From assembly GCA_025765595.1 (NCBI GenBank), contig JAIVFH010000676.1, positions 1 through 10,668 of the forward strand: a DNA stretch of 10,668 nucleotides, written 5' to 3'. The notes below the pieces were generated by a model that ran no database searches, had not been told where the DNA came from, and worked only from the letters and a program-made list of their open reading frames with translations. Of this stretch, positions 1 to 7,310 are shown in pieces. The stretch's first letter is position 1; each line of letters begins with the position of its first letter. This DNA is from Obelidium mucronatum. Taxonomy: Eukaryota > Chytridiomycota > Chytridiomycetes > Chytridiales > Chytriomycetaceae. The translations under genes and the position numbers were made by a program.

Positions 1-57
<57 letters not shown>
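1..57. repeat. 57-base C homopolymer at the left end
   Basis: Positions 1-57 are uninterrupted C. On the minus strand this is a G run lying inside what should be the second intron of the GT32 gene. No telomere-like unit can be seen beside it. An artefactual sequence end (reverse complement of a poly-G tail, as from signal-free sequencing cycles, or a collapsed homopolymer) is more likely than biology, but a genuine C tract cannot be excluded. Confidence 0.9.
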
Positions 58-90
58 ACCGTTATTCAGACAGCACGTTAACGCTCTTAC

Positions 91-778
91 CTCAACTCCC
101 ACGATCACGGCAACACCCTCAAGACCCAAATTCCATTTATATATTGGAATATTGCAGCTCGTATCCATGTCCGTGTAGACTCCTGAAGCAACAGTTAAAT
201 TTTGCAAGGTCGAATGGAACGGATATCAAACCTCCTAACTCATACAGCATCATATACCGCAAAAAATCAGCGCGCAGAATCATTCTCGGCAGATTAAAAA
301 ACGCATCAACAACACGTTTCGTAAAAGCCCCGCGCACAAATGGATCCATGTCAGCGTCACTCAACACAACCTGGATTGCCCGCGGATTCATCTTGCTCCA
401 ATTTTCAAACCAGACAATTCTCTCAGGATGGTCGCTTCCATTTAAAGACATTTGCTTAATTTCCTCAACAGAACTGGTTTTCCAAGTGCGAAGGATTCTG
501 TTTGGAATGAGGTTGCCGCGAGAGACAGACTTAAAGATTGGGTAGGACGGGTCCGTAGTTGGTGCATTTGTTTCTGCTATGTTGGCTTCTCGTTCCCATG
601 AATATTGGACTGGGTTGGTTTCGAGTGGGCGGGACGTTTGAAACGGAAGCAGTACTAAGCCACTGACGGAATTGCGTTGGTGGAATAGAATTATTGCTGC
701 CAGTACAACTAGAAGTATCGGAGGAATTGATTTCTTGTTCAGTCTGGCGAGGCTGGGTGTTGTAAACGTGAGAACCAT
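91..778 (-). CDS. GT32 family (OCH1/MIPC-synthase-like) Golgi glycosyltransferase, 5' part only
   Basis: This is the amino-terminal part of a type II membrane glycosyltransferase with the DXD sugar-binding region (Gly_transf_sug). Members transfer mannose or a related sugar from a nucleotide donor in the Golgi, in OCH1-type N-glycan or sphingolipid mannosylation. Exon 1 is 778-232, intron 1 is 231-183 (49 nt, GTTTGA donor, TTTAAC branch-like site, TTCAG acceptor) and exon 2 is 182-91. A GTAAGAG donor follows at 90. The splice changes the frame and restores GGVYTDMDTSC, with the DXD at about residues 187-189. A membrane anchor lies at about residues 17-33 (PPILLVVLAAIILFH). Upstream come IPNRILRTWK and RADFLRYMMLYELGG, both typical of the family. 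The start is the first ATG, just before the anchor. About 213 residues are visible; the rest is lost at the left end. The family call is strong, but the sugar and acceptor cannot be told. Confidence 0.87.
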
Positions 779-856
779 TTTTTTTTAGTCTTGTTTTTTT
801 CCCGCCATCCTACTTCAAACGAACCCAACAAATGCTTTATGTCCTATGCAATAACT

Positions 857-862
857 TTTATT
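857..862 (-). promoter_or_regulatory. AATAAA poly(A) signal overlapping the stop codon
   Basis: On the minus strand the last codons read GGC GAA TAA AAG, so AATAAA (862-857) contains the TAA stop of the arabinokinase-type gene. Only 79 bases separate this stop from the GT32 start at 778. The short gap needs a compact 3' end, so this hexamer is a plausible processing signal, although 3'-end formation was not tested. Confidence 0.45.
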
Positions 863-2732
863 CGCCGGGGAGTCTTCCTTTTCGGGCGATCGATTCCACA
901 CAATCCACGGCAACTCTCTCTCCATTCATTTTAACGGAAAGAACAGGGCCCTTCATCTTTAACGAGTGGGCTTGGAGAATCGAATTGGCCCAATTCCCGG
1001 CATAGAAGTCTTTTTGCGACTTGAAAGAAATTTTAGTGTCGGGTTAGAATTTGGAGTGTCAAGCTTACCATTTCGACTCCCATCCCAAAAGGCTTCATGA
1101 TGTTATTAATTAATCCAACTTCCTCCACAAATGCAGGACGCGGAACATAAACGAGGGGAACTCGATGAGCGACAACTTCTGCGCAGGTTCCATAACCGCA
1201 TTTTCCAACTACTACATCGGATGCTTGCAACAAATCTGGTACAAATGCATCCGCCGGAGCGATAGAAATCATCTCTGGAGCGGAGATGTCGATATAATCG
1301 TTGAGTAAGTCTCCTTTTGGTCCAGGAACAGCAATAATGGTATGCCATCCAGGCGGTACTATTCGATCAACGGCATGAATTGGTTCGTCCCGTTTCCATG
1401 AGTCCATTGAATTCTCGGACTCATTGATGGCCACATTACTTCCTTCCAGATTCGACAGCGTTGTCGAAATGGATACAATTTCAGTATTAGGCCCCACAGA
1501 AAATGGATTTGGCGTAGTAGAGCGATTTGGAGAAGGGTTCCGGGATCGAGCTGGTGACGTAGTTGTAGCTGAATGCCCTCCGAACGTAATCAAAACAACT
1601 AAGGCATCGATTGGTATTCCCAAGAAAGCTCTGAACTGATCTCTTGGAGTAATTGCTAAACGGACAACCAATGGTAAATTCAGTTTCCGAGTTTGATCAT
1701 TTGGCCGAGGATAGGCAGCTGTCGCATACTCCTGCAGTATTTTGGATATGTCATCGCTCCAAACCGGCTTCAATATTTCATTCGATATAAGGTCCTGCGT
1801 ATGGGCAGCATCTAAGATCCCGCGTTCAAAACTTCCAAATTCAAATCGATTGGCCTCATAATCAAAAAGTGGATTTGGAATGGCGCCTAAATTAATCGGA
1901 TTTAGTGAGATTTTGCCGATAAAAGCCATCCACCTGGTAAGCGCAAAAGAAAATCGATCTTTGAATAAAGCTGCCTGAGAGTCGAGGAAACGAAAGTGGC
2001 TTCTTTCGGATAGTGGGAACCGAGTGACTCAAGTCCTTCAAAAATCGAATCAAACCCGAAATTGGAGATGAGAACTGAAGGAACTCCGAGCTCCTGATTA
2101 TTCCAAATAAATAAATGGATTTTTTCAAATATCTTTGATTTGTACTTTTGCTGCGGCAGCTGGTATAGGTGGGGCATCAAGCAGAATCACGTCAACCTCA
2201 CGGTTCTTCAGCCATTCAATTTCAGATTCAACTCTCTGCTTATGCGTTTTCAAAAATTCAAACATCTGGAGAATACCTGTATTCAAGGGTCAGTGCACAA
2301 AAACACAAGCATGCTTACTTTTGTCAATGTCTACAGAAACCGCATCTTTCTGTGAAAACCCGTCAGAATACAAAACATTAATCCATTTCAATTCGTTACT
2401 TGAGCTACGCCTGGGTCAATCACGTCGTGATCGATACGCAGCTGGACTTGCCCAGCATACTTGGCAACTAACGGCGAAAAGAGTTGCCCGTTTGCAGCCA
2501 CGACGATGACATAATGACCTCGCCTAACAAGTTCTTCTACCGATACAATTGCCCGTCTATTCTTGTAATCAGAATGTGACCCAATTATTTTGCACTAGCA
2601 GACTCACGTAGCATGCCCAAGACCATGGCCTACAAATCAAATAATCTTTAAGTACGCCTGCGGAGTATCGGATGTGTGAAGCAACGGACCAGAGACATAG
2701 AAGACTATCCTCATTTTCATTGCTGGTTGCAT
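858..2732 (-). CDS. Stand-alone arabinokinase-type GT-B glycosyltransferase-like protein (8 exons, ~507 aa)
   Basis: The spliced product resembles the N-terminal glycosyltransferase-like half of plant L-arabinokinase (MurG/GT28-type GT-B fold) and ends before any GHMP kinase domain. Exons are 2732-2690, 2629-2608, 2556-2400, 2349-2319, 2276-2146, 2093-1934, 1886-1069 and 1019-858; the seven introns are 42-60 nt. All junctions keep frame and give 507 residues. Visible motifs are MRIVFYVSGHGLGHATR (7-23, nucleotide-sugar-binding loop of the N-domain), VDVILLDAPP (about 110-120), ELGVPSVLISNFGFD (129-143), LLRLPG (177-182), LPLVVR (252-257), then GKCGYGTCAEVVAH (409-422) and VPRPAFVEE (429-437), which form the donor-side signature of the C-domain. 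Residues ~285-355 are a Ser/Thr/Pro/Asn-rich insert in the second domain. No signal peptide is visible, so it is probably cytosolic. The start could be any of three close ATGs (residues 1, 5, 7). The fold call is firm; substrate and reaction are unknown. Confidence 0.88.
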
Positions 2733-2828
2733 TCTTCGAGAACTCCGATTATTAATAAAATATCACCCAATCGACAGCATCACAAATTATCAACCTTATA
2801 CCGGTCCAGTGATAATTTATTCACTACT
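2733..2828 (-). promoter_or_regulatory. Presumed 5' region of the arabinokinase-type gene
   Basis: Only 96 bases lie between the last readable LRR stop (2829) and the first ATG (2732) of the downstream minus-strand gene. The stretch is AT-rich, with TTATTAATAA near 2750-2762. No defined promoter element is recognised, but the promoter and 5' UTR must lie here or within the decayed LRR gene. Confidence 0.3.
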
Positions 2829-3320
2829 TCACTTCTCCTCTGGAAGAACACCGCTAAACTTATTGCCTCTGATTCGCAATACTTCCAGCTTGGACAAAGA
2901 ACTGATATCTGCAGAAATTACCCCTTCCAAATTATTATTCTCAATTCTCAATTCTCGCAGCTTGCTTTAAACAAGAGACCGTACTGGAAAATGGCTGAGA
3001 GGTGGTTGTTTGACAGATTAAGCCTTTTGAGTTTCCCACATGCCTTCAAAGACGTTGGAATCTGCCCAGTCAAGTGATTGCCATTAAGCGAGAGAGCGAT
3101 CAAGTTCACCAAGTCTCCAAGGTCCGGAATACATCCTGATAGTTGATTGTGATGAAGTGATACATTCGAGATTCACCAGCTGCATCAGTTCTGGAGGAAT
3201 AGATCCCTTTAGACTATTGTTCGAGAGATCAAGAAGAGTCAAGGAGGACAGAGTCGTGATGGAATGTGGTATTGTGCCTCGGAGATCCTCATACGCCCAG
3301 TCAATGGAAACCAAACCCAA
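2829..3320 (-). pseudogene. Decayed plant-type leucine-rich-repeat gene, 3' part
   Basis: Three reading frames carry successive pieces of one LRR array. Piece A (about 3320-3165) contains DLRGTIPHSITTL, LTLLDLSNNSLKGSIP and LVNLE. A one-base shift at about 3164 leads into piece B (3163 to about 3000) with VSLHHNQLSGCIP, LIALSLNGNHLTGQIP and LKRLNLSNNHLS. A second shift near 3000-2985 and an in-frame TAA at 2969-2967 precede piece C (2966-2829) with LRELRIENNNLEG, LEVLRIRGNKFSG and a final stop. About six to seven repeats fit the LxxLxLxxNxLxGxIP pattern of plant and chytrid LRR proteins, which are ligand-recognition or surface modules. The repeat residues are well kept between breaks, so decay is recent or some breaks are sequencing errors. 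No kinase or membrane segment is visible downstream. Confidence 0.8.
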
Positions 3321-3723
3321 GGGGGACTAAAACGAGCTCAGTATATACTTCTTGATAATTGGAAGGCCAGAAGAGTATCCACTGTCGATCAAGCTCTGTT
3401 GGTTCCAAACTTTCAGCTAATTGAATTGCTTGCTGATTCTGAAGTTCAACAAACAGACGCAAGTTGATCCGTGCGAACTCCCTTTGACTCAGACACAGAT
3501 TGAATGCGCTTCGATATTTGACGCATTCGAAGCGCATGTTGCGGCGTCAAGAAAGCAAAGATCTGCCATATCAATTCCGTTGGAAGTGGCTTTGGTGTCG
3601 ATATCATTATTTCTGTTATTTACAACATCCACAGAACCAGTACATACCCAAAAAAATAGCTCTATTTCGTTATCTACAAGAAGTTACATGCGAAAATTCG
3701 CAGAATTCAGAGAAAAAAATTGC
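3321..3723 (-). other. Unassigned stretch, possibly the ruined 5' end of the LRR gene
   Basis: No convincing gene can be read here. On the minus strand, one frame at about 3640-3490 has a Cys-containing segment (MADLCFLDAATCASNASN) that could be the N-terminal cap preceding the LRRs. Another frame from 3537 to 3321 is open but has no recognisable domain. An inverted repeat at 3504-3537 lies inside. The plus-strand open frames here look like chance. Confidence 0.4.
3504..3537. repeat. Perfect 11-bp inverted repeat with 12-base spacer
   Basis: ATGCGCTTCGA (3504-3514) is matched exactly by its reverse complement TCGAAGCGCAT (3527-3537). The 12-base loop is TATTTGACGCAT. It lies in the presumed 5' part of the LRR remnant. 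It is not followed by a T run and is too far upstream to be part of the tRNA. Confidence 0.85.
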
Positions 3724-3727
3724 AAAA
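3713..3727 (-). terminator. RNA polymerase III terminator of tRNA-Ile
   Basis: Directly after the discriminator base on the minus strand comes TTTT (3727-3724), followed by a second run of seven T (3719-3713). T runs just downstream of a tRNA are the usual Pol III termination signal; the second serves as back-up. Confidence 0.8.
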
Positions 3728-3801
3728 TGCTCCGCACAGGGATCGAACCTGTGACCTTGGCGTTATTAGCACCACGCTCTAACCAACTGAGCTAGCGGAG
3801 C
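3728..3801 (-). tRNA. tRNA-Ile (anticodon AAT)
   Basis: The minus strand folds into a complete cloverleaf. The acceptor stem GCTCCGC/GCGGAGC pairs fully over 7 bp. The D arm is GCTC-AGTTGGTTA-GAGC and the anticodon stem is TGGTG/CGCCA with loop CTAATAA. The T arm is ACAGG-TTCGATC-CCTGT and the discriminator base is A at 3728. The loop places AAT at positions 34-36, reading isoleucine AUU (and, with A34 to inosine editing, AUC/AUA). There is no intron. The internal promoter boxes A (TAGCTCAGTTGG) and B (GGTTCGATCCC) are intact and CCA is not encoded, as expected for a eukaryotic nuclear tRNA. Confidence 0.97.
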
Positions 3802-3995
3802 TCATGTATCTGAGAGAAAATTGTTACAATTGTATTAAAAATACATATGGTGCTGTATGAGAGCTACACTCAGCGCAATCCAGCGTATTCACATTCCGCA
3901 AAGTCAGAGCTACGGTATAACTTTACTTCAAACTCGTTTCGCAACAGGGCGGGCAACACTTTTTAACCCTTGTCTGGAAATACCTTGATAAAAAA
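3802..3995 (+). promoter_or_regulatory. Intergenic 5' region shared by tRNA-Ile and the GT71 fusion gene
   Basis: This 194-base gap separates the divergently oriented tRNA and the plus-strand glycosyltransferase gene. It holds no gene. It must contain the Pol II promoter and 5' UTR of the latter. No TATA box at a convincing distance or other named element was recognised. Confidence 0.35.
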
Positions 3996-6900
3996 ATGTT
4001 TATGAAAACAACGCGCGCACCAACACAGAAGGCGCCTTATAATCGAATCGCGTCTCGATTTCTTGGACGCAACCGTCGGCTTCTCTTCCTTCTAGTTGTT
4101 GTGATTCTGTTTGGCATTGTCTTCTTTCAACGGGAAGAGTCAACTGGGGCAACACTAATTACATCATTGCCATTATCGCCCTCGACGAAGAATGCAAAAC
4201 GCATTCAAACGAATCCTCGTATTCTCTACTACAACCGCCACTCAGCCTGCACTAACAACTTGCAGTACGTAACGTCTCGGCTGGGTCTCAACTTCACGCA
4301 GCTGCGGCCAGGGTTTCTGGGAGACTTGGGCATGCGGGAAGGACGCGCAAATGACATTGCCAACTACGGATTTGTGTCAGCCATCTGCAATGGCTTTGAC
4401 GTGATTATCATTGGCGACACGTTACCTGATGCACGGCCTTTCCTTCAATCGCTTCTGCGAAAGGATCCAAGTGAACGCTGCAAATCCAATATCGTTATCG
4501 AGTTAACTAATCGGTTTGACTGGGGAGTTGCTGACTTTGATGAGTATCACCAGTTGATTTGGACACTGTTCCAAGCAAGTCCACCAAATTTGTTTTGGGT
4601 TGCTAATAACGCGTTTGAAGCCAAAGTTATGGCCGATGACTGCAACGCGAATCCGGAATTTCGTATTCTGCGCCCTTCTGGATTTTCTGATGTTCCTGCG
4701 CAAGTGAGTTTTTTTTTATTCCCAGAGGCATACTACTGTTTCCTAATACAACATGAAAAGGAGGTTTCCGCTGTCAATGCCAACACGGCATTAATTCGTG
4801 AACTGGATAAATCTGAGGTCCTTGGCACAATGACTTGGATGAAGATGCCATTTACTCGTGTAGTTGGACATTATGGTGGTCCTAAAACTCTCAAGAAGTA
4901 CAAGGCCTACATTGAATTTCCGTATCAAGTTTCTACCATGAAACTGTATGAAAATTTAGCCGAAGGGGTTCTGATGCTGATTCCATCTCACGATTTTTTC
5001 ATGGAGCTGATTGAGGTTCTTCTTGGTTTACTTTTCTATTTGCTTTATTTTTTCTCTGCATTAATAACAATCTCTTTTTCATTGTTACTTTTATACTTAC
5101 AGAAACGAATTCATGCCTTTGGTCCGTGGGAGATGCTTCGCCGAATGGGATCGGAGTGGTACAAATACATGGATTACTATGCTCCCGAGATCAGTCCATA
5201 CGTGTACTATTTTGATTCTTGGGATCACCTCAAGCAAATTTTGGAAAAAACGGGCGCCGAGTTGGACCGTGGTAAACAAGTCCGAGTCAAGGCCCCAATA
5301 GCCTACAAAAAAATTGTTGACGAGATGTTGCATGGATGGGCGGATTTATTTGGAGAGATGGGATTTTCAGTACAAGTGGACGGAAAACCCAAACCAAAGT
5401 CCATCCCTGAAATCAAAAAGTTTCGGATTCCAGCTCGGTATCCTCAACCAAAAACGGTTACTGAGTGGAAAAAGACGTATGAAAGAATCAAGTCATGGAA
5501 ATCGTTTGAAAGAGACGAACAAATGAAAATTTGGGATCAGAATGAAAAGGAGTTGACTGGGATGGCCAAGAAGGTCAAGGAAATGGCAAAGGTGGGGAAT
5601 ATTTTGGAGCAGCTCAAGGTAGAGGGGATCAAAACGTTGAGCGTGGATCAATATCGCGTGCTGGATTTTATGAACGGCGAAACTACAGGGTCGGTTGATG
5701 CTTTTGGAGGATCCCTTCAAGACCTCAAGACCTTTGACGCAGCAAAGGAAATTATTCGGCTGCTTAAAAAGTTCGAAGCCGAGACTGAAATGGCGTTCAA
5801 GCAGTCGGATTTCCTCGTATTTGGTTACCATGCCCGAAACTTGAGGATTTTCCACGCCCTTACCGTAGAATCTCCACCCAAACTCGAAGAACTTAAAGGC
5901 GATGAGACTCAAAAGCTACTGACTCAAGCAGTGGATGTATTGACAAAGAATCTGTATCCATGGCTTCCATCTCCTGGAATTCAAGATTTGAGTGACTTGA
6001 CTGCCTCATTCAAAACCAAACGTGGAATCGTTTTCACATTTCCCACCAGCGGGTATCCTCGTGGAGTTCATCTTATTTTGACTCTACGAAATATTCTGAA
6101 TTGCACGCTTCCCATTGAGATCTTCTACAACGGGGACAGCGACTTATCGGCTGATAAACGACAACAGCTCGCCAATCTACCGGGTTCTATCACATTAGTC
6201 AACACTGAAGAAAGACTCCCACGCGTTCGAGATGTGAATGGTTACAGCATCAAGCCGTTTGTGATTTTGGCATCCTCTTTCCAAGAAGTGATTTTCCTCG
6301 ATGACGATGTAACATTGTTTCAGAACCCTGATACATTTTTGGAAAACAGTGAGTTATGGAAAACGTATGGGTCAATCTTCTTTTTGGATCGTAGTTTTAG
6401 TCGTGGTAACAGTGAATGGGTTCGGACGTTTTTAACTGTACCCTCCTTGGTTGCGAATACTGGACGATACATGACGAATGTGTCTCGAGATGAGCAAGAG
6501 AGCTCATTTGTTGCATTGGATAAAGGAAAAGTTTCGATATTGCATAGTTTGTTAAGTGCTTGTCATATGAACTTGAAGGAGGCGAGAGACGATGCACTTC
6601 AGAAATATACCCACGGTGAGAGTTTTTCTTTTTTCAAAAGAGGTTTGTCTAAACTGACGACAATCAATGTTTATTCTTCAAGGTGACAAGGAGAGTTTCT
6701 GGATAGCTCATGAAATGCTGCGAGTTCCTTACAAGTTTGTTCCTGGAATTGGTGGTGCTGCTGGCTTCTTCCGCACCAAAAACGGTATCCAAGAACCAGA
6801 AGTGATTTGTGGACCGCAGTCTCACATTGACGAGAAGGGTCGCCTTATCCACTTTAATGGGTTGGTTTTGTCCCACAAGGATGATTTCACAAGGGGATAT

Positions 6901-7104
6901 ATTGACTTCCATCACTTTGCTGCTCCAATCAAGAACAACCCAGGGAATATTGATATTGGGTATCATCCATGGTGCGTGCATACAAGAGAGCCGGAAAAGG
7001 AGGTTCATGAGTTTAATGCATACGAGAAGGAAACAATTGGAAAGATCATTGAATTGCACAAGAAGCTGGTTGTGTCTGACTTTAAAGCTCCCGCTTCTGG
7101 GTGA
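3996..7104 (+). CDS. Two-domain Golgi glycosyltransferase: GT-B-like half fused to GT71 (MNN1-like) mannosyltransferase
   Basis: Predicted type II membrane protein of about 965 residues. Exons are 3996-4703, 4761-5015, 5103-6615 and 6683-7104; introns are 57, 87 and 67 nt. The first acceptor could also be at 4763. The membrane anchor is at residues ~28-45 (RLLFLLVVVILFGIVFF). Residues ~70-420 form a GT-B-like region: GFDVIIIGDTLPDARPF, VVGHYGGPK, then EFPYQVSTMKLYENLAEG, which recalls the donor-site helix of GT4-type enzymes. A charged, helix-prone linker (~420-600) follows. Residues ~620-965 match GT71 (Mannosyl_trans3): KRGIVFTFPTSGY, QEVIFLDDDVTLFQNP with the DXD at ~721-723, and GDKESFWIAHEMLRVPYKF. 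GT71 enzymes add alpha-1,3-mannose in the Golgi. The start is uncertain between ATGs at 3996 and 4002. The GT71 call is firm; a catalytic role for the first half is inferred. Confidence 0.88.
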
Positions 7105-7185
7105 AGTAAATGGATGAAGGGATTTTTTTTAAAGAGTGGTTATCTTGTGTTTTTTGTCCGTTACATGTGAATAGTTTTAACTAAA

Positions 7186-7191
7186 AATAAA
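7186..7191 (+). promoter_or_regulatory. AATAAA poly(A) signal of the GT71 fusion gene
   Basis: A canonical AATAAA lies 82 bases after the TGA stop, in a very AT-rich 3' region (7105-7230). It is also the left arm of a 10-bp inverted repeat (AATAAATATT 7186-7195 / AATATTTATT 7217-7226). The distance and composition suit a fungal 3' end. Confidence 0.6.
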
Positions 7192-7310
7192 TATTAACTT
7201 ATTATTTATTTATTTAAATATTTATTCTTTTTTGTTTTGGTGGCTGACGGTGAAAGAGCCTGTTTTTTCTTTTCTAAAAAAAGCCGGCAGCTTGGCAGAT
7301 AAATTTCGAC

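Noticed and set aside
1..57. Telomere
   Set aside because: A pure C run has no repeat unit, and no TTAGGG/CCCTAA-like array is present.
144..545. Plus-strand open frame opposite the GT32 exon
   Set aside because: It is antisense to a well-supported glycosyltransferase exon and shows no domain.
1887..1933. Frameshift in the arabinokinase-type gene near LLRLPG
   Set aside because: A 47-nt intron with GTGGAT donor and TTTAG acceptor joins LLRLPG to AIPNPLF in frame, so no mutation is needed.
2135..2509. Plus-strand open frames opposite the arabinokinase-type gene
   Set aside because: The minus strand gives a continuous, motif-rich spliced protein here; the plus-strand translation has no recognisable features.
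2676..3077. 133-codon plus-strand open frame
   Set aside because: It overlaps the LRR remnant and the first exon of the minus-strand gene in antisense, and its translation looks random.
5016..5102. Internal transmembrane helix in the GT71 fusion protein
   Set aside because: The hydrophobic stretch is best explained as translated intron: T-rich, with an ATACTTACAG acceptor, and removing it joins conserved sequence in frame. Kept only as a possible retained form.
5097..5912. Minus-strand open frames within the GT71 fusion gene
   Set aside because: They are shadows of the plus-strand coding sequence with no domain.
7186..7226. 10-bp AT-only inverted repeat as a transposon end
   Set aside because: It is short, AT-only and next to a poly(A) signal; no transposase or target duplication is seen.
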